Source: Stomorhina lunata (taxonomy: Eukaryota > Arthropoda > Insecta > Diptera > Rhiniidae). From it: DNA of 64,000 nt. The notes under the pieces were generated by a model. The model did not search any database, had not been told where the DNA came from, and saw only the letters and a list, made by a program, of their open reading frames with translations. Below, piece by piece: positions 44,986 to 55,785 of this stretch (its first letter is position 1; each line of letters begins with the position of its first letter). The translations under genes and the position numbers were made by a program. Location: the NCBI GenBank assembly GCA_933228675.1, contig OW121740.1:35384292-35448291 (forward strand), given 5' to 3'.

Positions 44986-45177
44986 CTGTAAACTATGCAA
45001 ACTATGTGTTGGTCGGACAAAATAAATCAAATAATTCAAAATTAACTGAATATTTCTACAATGTCTTTCCTCTAAATTTATTTTAGCACTTTATAATATA
45101 AAATATATAAAAACTTTAAAATTTTCCTCAAAATGCTTATCATAAAGCTCCGAGCAAGGCTCGGTCTACCAGGTACT

Positions 45178-46278
45178 AATATATAATATCCATACATTAT
45201 TTTTATGTCAAATTTGAAATTAAAGTTAATAAAGAACAATAAAAAACATATAAACGTACAAACAAACAAATATTTTATAAGCACGTGTGTGTGCCTTAGC
45301 ATTCTCTAGTTGTTTCCGAATTAGAGTACAAGCGATTTACTATATTTTTATGGGATTTTTCAAAACGACCATACGATTAATGTATGGAAGTGCAACATAT
45401 TTATATTATAGAGTCGAATGGAGTGTATTGTTTTATGGTTAAAATTTCCCATTTGTAAAAGCTCAATTCTTAAGATTTTATCATTACTTCCTAATCTCAA
45501 ATTTGCCCGCCATGTATAACTTAATTACAATTCCCTCTTCTCAACGCGACCCTGACTCATATAATATTTCCCAAAAAAAAAGAAAACTTTGTGTAACAAC
45601 ATTTAATTATGTATACGAGAGCATGTTGTAGGGATTTATTTTATCAAAAAATTCTTTACATAATAATTCATCGTTATAGCAAATAAATAACAAACAATGA
45701 AAAAACTTTTTCCAACCAACAACATCCTCCGGAAATGATACAAACACACACACAAATACATTTAAAGCAGGAACAATTCATTCTACAAATAAGATGGGAA
45801 AATCTTGAATAACAAAAAAAAATATGGTTAACAATTTTATTTTCTTCTTTTTTTGTTATTACGAAACAACAAAAGTAATAGCAAAAAATAAATATGGTTT
45901 AAAATAATGTAAAAAAAAACAAGAAACAACTTTATCCTCTTAACGTGCTCTACTGCACATCGTTTTGAACGATAAAAACTTACGAAGTTTATAAAATTTC
46001 AAAAATATGAAAATAACAATGGCGTCGTCGTCTCTCGTTACACAAGGACCAATTTGTATAGAAATTCATACAATATAAATAAACACATTGCATTTAATCC
46101 CAAAAGGGAAAATATGTAGTAGGGAGGCATTTTAGAATGTCCTGCTTTAAGCATACGTAGCCATAAGTCTGGGAAAGAAAATATGCTTCAAGGACTATAT
46201 AGGAAAAATTAAAAAACATATTTAACCATTTATAGATGAAGACTCATCAAAACTTATTATAGAGCTTAGTGTAGAAAG
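45178..46278. other. Unassigned AT-rich sequence
   Basis: No recognised repeat or gene. The 74-residue frame at 45078-45302 (minus) overlaps the X1 end and is not convincing. Possibly host non-coding DNA. Confidence 0.4.
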
Positions 46279-46530
46279 CTCCCAGTAAAACTTTTCATTA
46301 CCAAATAATGAGTTAAACAGTTAAACTATTGAACACGAACTACTTACTCATTCGCTGTTTAAGTCATTACATTAACATGGGGATGTCATTGGAGGCAAGT
46401 ACTTACTAATTGCAGAAAAGTAATGACTTGGGTAAGCAATTTGAAAGCAACAACAACAGCAACAACTTTTTTTGTTGTTGTTTTATTAAAAACATATATT
46501 TTTAAACGAAATACAAAATTTTTTTTTTAT

Positions 46531-46597
46531 GATCCCATGGGGGCTCGAACCCAGACCCTCCGACTGCTAGGCAGAGACTCTTCCACTGAGCTACTTC
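46531..46597 (-). repeat. tRNA-like module in Y1
   Basis: On minus it has an A-box-like TAGCTCAGTGG, CTGCCTAGCAG in the anticodon-arm position and a B box GGTTCGAGCCC. No complete cloverleaf with paired acceptor stem can be drawn, so this is a tRNA-derived promoter sequence and not a tRNA gene. Equivalent modules: 54641-54707 (Y2) and 59581-59647 (Y3, plus). Confidence 0.6.
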
Positions 46598-46847
46598 ATA
46601 TGTTGAAAATTTAGCAGCTTATAATTAATATAAACAATTTTTATTTTTAGATCCAAAATCATGTGAAAATAACTTTGTTTTTCCCTGCTTTTTTTTGCTT
46701 TGTTGTAATTTTTGGAAAAATATTTTTATACGATTTTTTGTAATTATTTTAAAACTTTTTTAAAATTATTTTAAAACTTAAACAATTTAAATCTTCTTTT
46801 TTGTATAAGTTTTTACATAAGATTGACTCTTACTTACTTAAATGTTA

Positions 46848-47099
46848 TATATATATATAATTCCCCGACAACATTCCAATTGGAACAAGGGGTACTTCTC
46901 TCAGACAATGAGCTGCATCCGATTCTATTTTTGACTCATTGAAAGGGACCTACAATAACCAGTGGCTAAGCTGAGTTATGAGGTGAACCGCCGCTTTTTG
47001 AAAATTAATTTTTTTCAAGTGGGTCTGACAGGGATTGAACTTGGGACCTCTGGTATGCTAGGCGGATGACTAACCTGCTACACCACGGCGGTTCATTAA
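46848..47099 (-). mobile_element. tRNA-derived SINE, copy S4
   Basis: Read on minus: tRNA-like head (CCGCCGTGGTGTAGCAGG, B box AGTTCAATCCC), CCACTGGTTATTG remnants, GCAGCTCATTGTCTGAG and a TATATATATA tail. Flanked by a 12-bp duplication ACTTAAATGTTA (46836-46847 and 47100-47111). Y2 at about 54950-54962 has the single, uninterrupted target. Confidence 0.9.
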
Positions 47100-47748
47100 A
47101 CTTAAATGTTACAACCTGTTAAGGTCAAAGTCCGAGCATATTTTAGAATTCCATGGATTTCGATCTTGTGCGAATATTCTCCAATTTTATAGGCCAAGCT
47201 TTGAAAAATGTTCCTCTACTTTTTCAAGAGAGGGTTACTAGCCCGTAATCCCAACCTATTTTTATCGATCTTATGGGACAACTCTCGGAACATGTTAACT
47301 CACAATATTAATGGGTGTTAAACTAGCTCCCCGGGTGATACCATGAGGAGGTGTGAGTCCACAGTTGAGATGAAGGATGACCCAGATAAGTTGGGCTTAT
47401 CAAGTTAAGACCAATTAGAATCGTGTTTGGTATTCAACATCCCCTACATAATCAAAATTGACTCATGATGGTATTTTTTCATTAACGTGAGTTAGTTTTA
47501 CAAATTTTTTTACAGAAGATAATATTTAAGTTCTTAAAATTCAAAACTCATTTAAAAACTCTTTTAATAAAAAAAACTAAAAAAAAAATGTTGCCCTTGG
47601 TGGGATTTGAACCGGGGCCATTCAGTTTAAATTACCATCTTAATTACAAATAAGTACTTCTGTAATAACTTATTATTTATTCGGCTGGTATGTTGTACAA
47701 GGTAACCAGTTATCAGAGTACTTGCCATTACCAAAGTTTTGCTGGGCT

Positions 47749-48925
47749 GTTTTTATAACACAGTTTACAACTTTGCATAAGTATAAGTTTTTTAAGAATG
47801 TATAAATAAAATATTGCCTTAAAATGCCTTTAAACTAAAGGCCTTTTTACTTTTTCCGTTAGAACATAACGAGAAAAATACAAAATCTTCCTTGCTCACA
47901 TTCGCACTCCTACCTCTATTAGATGACGGTAAAAGCCATCGTTGCCAGATTATTTTTAAGAAATAAATTTTAAATCCAAGTTAAGATAATGATGTAAACA
48001 TTTTTTTTAAGTTTTATATAAGTGTATTGCAGCTAGATCCCACTTTATTACAATTTTTTATTAATAAATTGTTTTTTTATAAAAAAAAAAAAAGTTTTAG
48101 TGGGCACACAATGTCCTCAATGTTATTTAACGGTTGGTTAGAACATCATCATCAGTAGGAGTATTGCTAATTCTAGACAGATCGATAATCACGCATTATA
48201 TCGAATTTGCGTGTCAAAATAAATACGAATTATATTGTCTTTACAAATGTCAGAATGTCAAATGTTTAGTGCTGTTTCACACACATCAGGTTTACCTGAT
48301 TAGTTTTTCTTCAAATTTTTATTTTCAACCTGAATTCCCGTTCACATACAAACATTTTTTTCATCAGTTTTCATTTTATTTTCCTTAAATTTCATACAAA
48401 TTTTCAAAATTTGCGTAAACTTGATAATACGGTCATGTTTTTATCAATTTTAGATCTGTCACGTCTGATATGGGAGCCAGGGTTAAAGGTGAACCGTTTG
48501 TCATACAATTTCAGTCGAAGTACACATGAATAATAATAAAACCAAGGCGAATTCATCACAGGTGGTGGCAAGAATACAACAAATACAACATGACAAAATG
48601 AAACCCTATGTTGTTTTTGTAGGTTTGCTTACATTTTGTAAAAATTTTTGTTCGTTAAATTTCCAGACGAATTCCTCAGCTGGGCTCTTGATATCACTTT
48701 CATTATTACACTATGAATAAAACTTTTCAACTGCACGTATTTATATGTATATTAAGTTCTTTAAATCCTGGTAGAAAATAGGGCATCCCATGTACATAAG
48801 TTTATCGGTAGTCATCACTTCTCATTCCGAACTCCCTCAGCTTGTTATCAGTTTGGCGGCTTCATGTGTTTGCATGTCTTCCAGATTCTGTTTTGACTTC
48901 TCCATCCCGTATGGAAGAACTCAAA
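47749..48925. other. Unassigned sequence with a small HINE-module scrap
   Basis: GATATGGGAGCCAGGGTTAA then GGTGAACCG at 48465-48500 resembles the module shared by the A and B elements. Otherwise nothing recognisable; the 84- and 64-residue frames here have no domain. The last 150 bp may belong to the non-LTR relic into which M4 inserted. Confidence 0.4.
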
Positions 48926-48927
48926 TA

Positions 48928-50225
48928 CAGGGTGGCCCAGAAAGACCGAAGTGGTGTGAATTGCTTATAACTTTTTATTTAAGAGATATTTTTTTTAATT
49001 TTTTTTTTTAAATACATTAAATTTATGGGGAATATTTTTGGATTAGTTATTAAAAATGATATCCCGCAAGTGGTGGCCATATTCTGCTTCGCACAAATGT
49101 GCTCTTTCCAACACATTTTCCATGACCTTTCGCAAAACTTCCGGTGGTATGTTGTTAATTTCTTCTCGAATATTGGTTTTTAACTCCTCAATAGTCCTAG
49201 GCTTATTAACATAAACTTTTCCTTTTAAATAGCCCCAAAGAAAACAGTCTGGAGCGGTTAAATCCGGGGACCGCGGAGGCCAATTAAAATTGCTGTTACG
49301 AGAAATTATTCTTTCACCAAACATGTCGCGTAAAAGAGTCATTGTGGCCCTCGCAGTGTGCGCTGTGGCTCCATCCTGTTGGAACCATATTTGCGGATGG
49401 TTTTCCACGGCTGGCCTTACAAAATTTTGCAACATGGCCCGATATCGATCACCATTGACGGAAATGGCGACACCTTGTTCATTTTCAAAAAAAATGGGCC
49501 AATGATCCTTTCTGAAGAAACACCGCACCAAACGGTACACTTAACTGGGTGCAATTGTCGTTGATGAAGTACTCTCGGGTTTTCCGTAGCCCATATCCTA
49601 CAGTTTTGCTTGTTAACGAACCCATTTAATTGAAAATGGGCTTCGTCACTCATTATTAAGTTATGAATAAAATTTGGATTCTCTTGTGCTTTTTGCTGGA
49701 AATAAATTGCATAGTCAAGTCGTTGCTGGTAATCTGTTGGTTTCAATTCTTGGACAAGTTGAATTTTGTATGGAAACAATCCTATGGTGTGCAAAATTCG
49801 CTGCAGCGACGTTGAGAGGCCCAGTTGTGACGAACGTCTCCTGGTTGATGTTTCTGGATCCTCCCGAATACTCTCCTGTACCACTTGAATATTGTCAGCC
49901 GTGTGGACAGTTCGGTGTCTGCCGGGACCAGGAAGGTTCCTTACTGCTCCTTGTTCTCGAAAATTTGCAACCAGACGGTTTATTGTTGACTGAGAGGGTG
50001 CAACCCGCACATTAAATTGACGACGGTATGCACGCTGAGTCAACACAATGGACCGTTGATTTGAAAAGTAAATTTCAACAATTTGGGCACGTTGTTCAAT
50101 TGTGTATTGCTCCATTATAAATTATCCAAGTCTTCTTTACAAAATACTGAAAAGAAAAGAAAAAAAAATTATAATAAAAAAGTTATAAGGAATTCACACC
50201 ACTTCGGTCTTTCTGGGCCACCCTG
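48928..50225 (-). mobile_element. Mariner-superfamily transposon M4 (1298 bp)
   Basis: TIRs of about 50 bp: CAGGGTGGCCCAGAAAGACC at both ends, continuing GAAGTGGTGTGAATT and CTTATAACTTTTT. TA flanks at 48926-48927 and 50226-50227. A different family from M1-M3 with its own transposase gene. Structurally complete. Confidence 0.92.
49043..50115 (-). pseudogene. Transposase of M4, single frameshift
   Basis: N-terminal part, frame 49417-50115, starts MEQYTIEQRAQIVEIYFSNQ; C-terminal part, frame 49043-49540, ends GHHLRDIIFNN. DNA-binding helices fill the first 120 residues, with the first catalytic Asp in SDEAHFQLNGFVNKQNCRIW. After the shift come QQDGATAHTARATMTLL and SPDLTAPDCFLWG, again with 36 residues between the last two Asp. 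One base appears missing at a run of eight A (49487-49494), right after IIGPFF. All catalytic residues are otherwise intact, so this copy died recently or the indel is a sequencing error. Confidence 0.9.
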
Positions 50226-50227
50226 TA

Positions 50228-50420
50228 TATCAAGAACTAAAAAGACAAAAATATTTAACTCCAATGTGAAGACCACTCTACTCTACTTACGGTCAAACTG
50301 GAATTGGATTGGGAATATCCACCGTAAACCATATAAAAATATCACTCGTACTGATAACCCCCAAGACTATTCAGAATAGTGAGGATGGCAAAGAAGTCGT
50401 GGAGTGAATGTAAGCGATTA
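50228..50420 (+). pseudogene. Non-LTR retrotransposon relic
   Basis: Plus strand: SRTKKTKIFNSNVKTTLLY, then NWNWIGNIHRKPYKNITRT and NPQDYSE before a stop. These match the late pol segments (RTK-RIFNSNVKS-LLY and WNWIGH-LRK) of insect non-LTR elements. M4 inserted at its left edge. From 50421 to 50800 nothing recognisable. Confidence 0.55.
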
Positions 50421-50802
50421 CCACAAAACAGATCCGCATGAAATACCTTTGTAATGTCCCTATGTTCCACCTTGGAACCGCGGGAATAAATATGTAACTA
50501 TTGATTTTAAGATTAGATCACATTGACCTGCTCAATTGTTAGTGGCTTCGCTATTTCCTTACAAAAACGATATAGAATCTGGGGACTACAGTCATTCAAA
50601 GTTTACGATTATGAGTGTTACAACAAAGCAGTTGGCTCAATCTTTCTGATGTTTGGTATTATTGTATATTGGACTCGAGTAGACAATTATAATTTAAAAA
50701 CATCATTGTAATACTTAGAGTTACAGAAATCCAATTAAACAAAAGTAAATTTTTATTGGGACGGTTTTTTGACTATAGATCTATTTACACATTTTATGTT
50801 GT

Positions 50803-52656
50803 TATACCCTTCATCACCATAGGTGGAAAGGGTATTATAAGTTTGTGCTGATGTATGTAACGCATAGAAATATTTGTCTTATACCCACCTATTTAGTATA
50901 CCAATAGGCTTAGAAACACTTTCTGAGTCGATTTAGCGATCTTAGTCCGTCTGGACGGCTGGCTGGACCCCCCATGTAAACCATGTAATCAAAGTACAGG
51001 TCGCAATTCTAGATAATTTGATGAAATTTGGCACAGATCAATTTTTTTTTTATAGTTGACCATGGTTATTGAAATTCGTCAAAATCGCTCCATTATTTAT
51101 GGTATCTCTCATAGGTCCCACTTCCCGGAATTGATATATTGGCCACAAATATCAATATTTTTTCATGAAATTTAAGACAGATAATTCTTATATAAACTTA
51201 AATTACTGTATCAAATTTCTGGAATCGGTTGATGCCTATCTAATTTCACAGGTGCAGTCTTAATATAATGAATGTACCTCCAAATATTTTTGATTGTAGA
51301 TATAAAAAGGGGATGTTATATATATAAAAATTATAGCCAAATGTTGACCGATTTTAACAAAATTTTACACACTGGCTGGTATATATATGGAGCTTATTCT
51401 TGCAAATAGTGACCATAGCTATCATAGTTTCAAATTTAATAGCTTTTAACTGGCCTTTGCTAAAATTTTTGGTTTCCGTGAGTGTTTTTTATATGAAAGC
51501 TAAAGTCAAATTTGGACTGATTCCTATAAAATTTGATAAACTGATCAAAAATTGCATAAAACTTCCCTATTTTAAATTTAATCGTCATAGCTATTAGAAT
51601 TGTATTTAATTTATCAGCATTAATGTGTTTCCCGGGGCGGGGTTATATGGGAGCTCTAACTAAATTTGAACCGATTTTGTCCATTTTCAACACACATCTT
51701 CTTCGAGACATCCAAAATACTTTTGTAAAGTTTTGTCCCTCTAGCTCTTTTCGTTAAGGCGCTATCGTGCTTTTATCTGACGGACAGACGGACATAAACA
51801 ACCTTTTCTTTATGTATTTTTGTGTTTCCATAAGTTTTTTATATGGGAGCTATGGTCAAATGTTGACCGATTGTGACAAAATTTAGCACACTGGCTGGCA
51901 TTGACATAAGACTTTCTTGTGCCTTATTTAGTCTTAGTAGCTTTTGTAGTTAAGGAGCTATGACGATTTTATCTGACGGACAGACGGACATAAATCCCCT
52001 TTTCTTTTTGAATTTTTGTGTTTTCGTAAGTTTTTTATATGGGAGCTAGGTCAAATGGTGACCGATTGCGACAAAATTTTGCACACTGGCTGGCATTGAT
52101 AAAGGACATTCTTGTGCCAAATTTGGTTGTTATATTTGTTATACTTTATTTATTTATTAGCATTTAAGTGTATTTTAGGTGAAATTTAGGCTGTTTTCGT
52201 AAGTTTTTTGTATGAGAGCTATGGCTAAATGTGAACCGATTTTGATGAAATTACACGCTGTCTAGGGCTAATGTAAAACTTCCATATACCAAATTTGATC
52301 ATCATAGCTGCTATAATTTGTCAATTATTAACAAATAAGCGATTAGCCTAGACGAGGTTATACGGGAGCTATGGTCAAATGTGAACCGATTTTGCCCAAT
52401 TTCAATACCAAAATTTTCTCAGATATAAAGAATATTTTTACTAAGTTTCAGTGACCTAGCTCCTTTCGTTTAGGCGTTATCGTGATTTCAACAGACAGAC
52501 AGACAAACGGACAGACAGACGGACATGGCTCAATCGTCTTAGAATTTCATAAGGATTCAGAATATATATCGTTTTTGGTTTTTGAGCCAATATTAAGGAA
52601 ATTACAAACGGAATGACAATCTCAATATACCCCCCATTCTTTTTGATGGTGGGTAT
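50803..52656. mobile_element. Head-to-head chimera of HINE families A and B (A5/B3)
   Basis: The left part (50803 to about 51235, plus) is family A from its TATACCCTTCATCACC 5' end. The right part (about 51245-52656, minus) is family B from its GGGTATA (inverted TATACCC) 5' end at 52656, colinear with B1 from about 3385. Neither terminal hairpin is present: the composite has two 5' ends and no 3' end. Modules with GGGAGCTATGGTCAAATG recur at about 51840, 52040, 52210 and 52365, and CAGACAGACAGAC at 52490. Confidence 0.8.
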
Positions 52657-52952
52657 AAAAATTGTACTGTTAAGTTTTTCATATCTTTTGTCATTTATCT
52701 CTCGAGCCGCTGAAGTCATTTGCAAATTAGGCGCTAAGCCGTTTAGGCACCGACGCCGAAATTTTTAGGTCGGTTTACTTTTCCGGTGTGCGCCTGGAGC
52801 ACCGATTTTTGAGAATTTCAAAAGCCTTTTTTGCTAACCTATTTTTAATATTATTTCTGATGTCGTGACGTATCAAAATCGTTACAAGCGTCATTTAACT
52901 GATGCCCAGGATCACTATTACATATTTTAGAGTATTTAGTCAGATTGACTGC
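52657..52952. other. Unassigned; contains a GC-richer inverted stretch
   Basis: Around 52729-52800 GGCGCTAAGCCG and CCGGTGTGCGCC face each other, with AGGCACCGACGCCG between. A possible TIR of an unknown small element; no second evidence. Confidence 0.35.
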
Positions 52953-53166
52953 GAGCCGCCGTGGTATAGTTAGGTTAGTCATCCGCCTAGCATACCAGAG
53001 TTTTTGAAATCGATCCCCAGCCAGACCCACTTGAAAAAAATAAATTTTCAAAAAAAGCAGTTCACCTCATATCTCAGCTAGCCACTGGTCAAAACGTCGG
53101 ATACAGCTCAATGTCTTAGAGAAGTACCCCTTGTTCCACTTTGAATGTCGTGGGAATTATGTAACT
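52953..53166 (+). mobile_element. tRNA-derived SINE, copy S5
   Basis: GAGCCGCCGTGGTATAGTTA at the 5' end gives the best view of the SINE head, including the A-box-like TGGTATAGTTAGG. The B box is decayed (AAATCGATCCCC). The body is shortened (deletion after CCACTGGTCA) but ends GTCGTGGGAATTATG like the others. Confidence 0.75.
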
Positions 53167-53169
53167 TTT

Positions 53170-53645
53170 TGTAGCAATCTTTCCACAATTTCATCTGTTG
53201 ATCTTGGAGTAGATCAGATCGCCCTGCTTATTCATTAGCGACTTCGAATTGTAGTAGTTATGGCCAGATATTTGCTTAGTAAAACAATATAGGTCCTTGA
53301 ATCGCTATTTGAACTTCTTTAGCTAACTCATCAGTTCATCTCCGCATATCTCTTTTTGCACTGAGTTCTGCTTCTCGAGGGGTTTTAGCATTTTTCAACA
53401 TCTCTTAAGCATGTCATTTGGCTTCAATTATTTGCCAAGTTTTGCTAGAAATCCAAAGCTTATTTGACTTTTTATATCCAATATCAGGTGATTTCCGGTT
53501 TTGTAAATCAAATATTCTTCTGCTGAGAATCGCTTTATATGTTACAGTTTTCAACTTCAACCGCACCTTGGCTACAGTCAAATATTGATCGCTACCTACG
53601 TATGCACCCTTCTTGTTCCTAACATCATTATGCTGTGTGTATGCG
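53170..53645 (-). pseudogene. Non-LTR retrotransposon endonuclease relic
   Basis: The minus frame 53414-53722 includes NDVRNKKGAYVGSDQYL then TVAKVRLKLK, the last motif of the AP-type endonuclease (normally SDHxLV; His is Gln here), followed by RRIFDLQNRKSP and SSKTWQIIEAK of the linker to RT. Downstream (53170-53410) continues in broken frames. Inactive. Confidence 0.7.
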
Positions 53646-53770
53646 TAATAATAAATAAAGTGTGTCCCAACTAGAACGCAATTTTTAAATTTGGCGCTAT
53701 TCGAACTGTCATTGTTTGACATTTGAACAATTGTTATTGTTTGCTAGTAGAAGGTACGAGGTTAGTAAAA

Positions 53771-55780
53771 ATGGAGCGCTACACGCATAAACAACGCATT
53801 CTCATTGTGAAATTGTTTTACCAAAATGGTGAAAGTTTTGCGGCTACAACCCGCAAATTTCGATCAATTTGGGGTCACAATAATGCTCTTAAAGAGTCAA
53901 CTGTAAAGAGATTAATGGATAAATTTGCCAAAACTGGGTCTGTTAGTGATCTAAAGACAACAACGCGCCTTCGACCAGGTCGATCGACCGAAAATGTCGC
54001 AGCTGTACGTGATGATGTCGCTCAAACTCCATCCACCTCAATTCGATACCGAGCTCAGCAAATTGTTGTATCCAAATCCACTATGCAGCGAATTTTGACG
54101 AAAGATTTGCATCTTCATGCATAGAAAGTTCAATTGACTCAGAAACTGAAGACAGATGACCATGGACAGCGAAGGGAGTTCGTTATTTGTATTGAAGTAT
54201 TGGAGCGACAACATGAAAACAACATGATTTTGCCGATAAAATCATCTTCAGTGACGAGGCCCATTTCCATATTGATGGCTTCGTCAATAGGTAGAATTGT
54301 CGCATTTGGGGTGAGGAAAATCCTCGAGTGATTCACGAGAAGCAAATGCATCCTCAACGTGTTACTGTGTGGTGTGGTTTTTGGGCTGGACCCAGTAAAA
54401 CTTTTCATTACCAAATAATGAGTTAAACAGTTAAACTATTGAACACGAACTACTTACTCATTCGCTGTTTAAGTCATTACATTAACATGGGGATGTCATT
54501 GGAGGCAAGTACTTACCAATTACAGAAAAGTAATGACTTGGGTAAGCAATTTGAAAGCAACAACAACAACAGCAACAACTTTTTTGTTGTTGTTTTATTA
54601 AAAACATATATTTTTAAACGAAATACAAAATTTTTTATATGATCCCATGGGGGCTCGAACCCAGACCCTCCGACTGCTAGGCAGAGCCTCTTCCACTGAG
54701 CTGCTTCATATGTTGAAAACTTAGCAGCTTATAATTAATATAAACAATTTTTAGTTTTAGATCCAAAATCATGTGAAAATAACTTTGCTTTTCCCTGCTT
54801 TTTTTTTTTGCTTTGTTGTAATTTTTGGAAAAATATTTTTATACGATTTTTTGTAATTATTTTAAAACTTTTTTAAAATTATTTTAAAACTTAAACAATT
54901 TAAATCTTCTTTTTTGTATAAGTTTTTACATAAGATTGACTCTTACTTACTTAAATGTTACAACCTGTTAAGGTCAAAGTCCGAGCATATTTTAGAATTC
55001 CATGGATTTCGATCTTGTGCGAATATTCTCCAATTTTATAGGCCAAGCTTTGAAAAATGTTCCTCTACTTGATCTTTCTATCGAAGTTTCGGACATCCTC
55101 CTCTAATATTAGCTAGTGGGACATTTCAATTCTAATTTTATCCTCTTCATTGTATTTTTTTTTCATGAGAGGGTTACTAGCCCGTAATCCTAACCTATTT
55201 TTATCGATCTTATGGGACAACTCTCGGAACATGTTAACTCACAATATTAATGGGTGTTAAACTAGCTCCCCGGGTGATACCATGAGGAGGTGTGTGTCCG
55301 CAGTTGAGATGAAGGATGACCCAGATAAGTTGGGCTTACCAAGTTAAGACCAATTAGAATCGTGTTTGGTATTCAACATCCCCTACATAATCAAAATTGA
55401 CTCATGATGGTATTTTTTCATTAACGTGAGTTAGTCTTACAAATTTTTTTTACCGAAGATAATATTTAAGTTCTTAAAATTCAAAAATCATTTAAAAAGA
55501 CTCTTTTAATAAAAGAAAAAACTAAAAAAAAATGTTGCCCTTGGTGGGATTTGAACCGGGGCCATTCAGTTTAAATTACCATCTTAATTACAAATAAGTA
55601 CTTCTGTAATAACTTATTATTTATTCGGATGGTATGTTGTAGTCGTTACAAGGTAACCAGTTATCAGAGTACTTGCTATTACCAAAGTTTTGCTGGGGAG
55701 GAATCATTTTAATGAAAATGAGGCAGGTCAAGCGCAAACAGTCAATGGTGTTCGGTATCGTAAAATGATAACCAGTTTTT
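53771..55780 (+). pseudogene. Transposase of M5, broken
   Basis: Starts MERYTHKQRILIVKLFYQNG with helix-turn-helix segments (about 130 residues). An in-frame TAG stands at 54122-54124, after DLHLHA. Then KLKTDDHGQRREF, the catalytic region near 54250 (SDEAHFHIDGFVNR-like after a frameshift), VWCGFWAG, and beyond Y2 the segment FNENEAGQAQTVNGVRYRKM. The second and third catalytic residues are absent. Related to but clearly different from M1-M4. Confidence 0.78.
54391..55697 (+). mobile_element. TIR element Y2 (1307 bp)
   Basis: Ends as Y1 (CCCAGTAAAACTTT ... AAAGTTTTGCTGGG). Flanked by GA (54389-54390 and 55698-55699), confirmed as a 2-bp duplication because the M5 coding sequence resumes in register. 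Carries the tRNA-like module at 54641-54707 (minus), the non-LTR tail block and the GGTTCAAATCCCACCAAG segment (about 55535-55560, minus). No transposase and no SINE. Confidence 0.88.
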
Positions 55781-55785
55781 TCTTG

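Larger units (their letters stand above)
38783..45177 (+). mobile_element. HINE-type element X1, interrupted by Helitron H1
   Basis: 5' part: TTATATTCTTAAACGAGCAA then TTG and a TA tract (38812-38880). 3' part: 43666-45177, ending with hairpin CCGAGC-aag-GCTCGG and TCTACCAGGTACT. The uninterrupted copy X2 is at 57209-58768. A TA microsatellite near the 5' end, a tandem array near the 3' end and a terminal hairpin are the standard HINE layout. Very similar 5' and 3' ends are, from memory, common in Lepidoptera, so horizontal spread is possible. No coding capacity. Confidence 0.82.
46281..47746 (+). mobile_element. TIR element Y1, carrying SINE S4
   Basis: Ends CCCAGTAAAACTTT and (inverted) CCCAGCAAAACTTT, 14 bp with one mismatch. 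Flanked by CT on both sides (46279-46280 and 47747-47748). About 1.2 kb after removing S4. Interior: CAACAACAACAGC / TTTTTGTTGTTGTT, a tRNA-like module (46531-46597, minus), the non-LTR tail block (about 47105-47460) and a second B-box-like segment (GGTTCAAATCCCACCAAG, about 47591-47615, minus). No transposase. Copies Y2 and Y3 lack the SINE. Confidence 0.82.
53660..55785 (+). mobile_element. Mariner-superfamily relic M5, split by element Y2
   Basis: Left end about 53660 (GTGTGTCCCAACTAGAACGC). The transposase sequence stops at 54390, is interrupted by Y2 and resumes at 55698-55785. Removing Y2 and one GA joins GGGCTGGA to GGAATC, in register. The right end of the mariner is missing after about 55785. 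Confidence 0.82.

Noticed and set aside
46531..46597. Functional tRNA gene
   Set aside because: A and B boxes are visible but no paired acceptor stem or clean T stem; it recurs in every Y copy, so it is a repeat.
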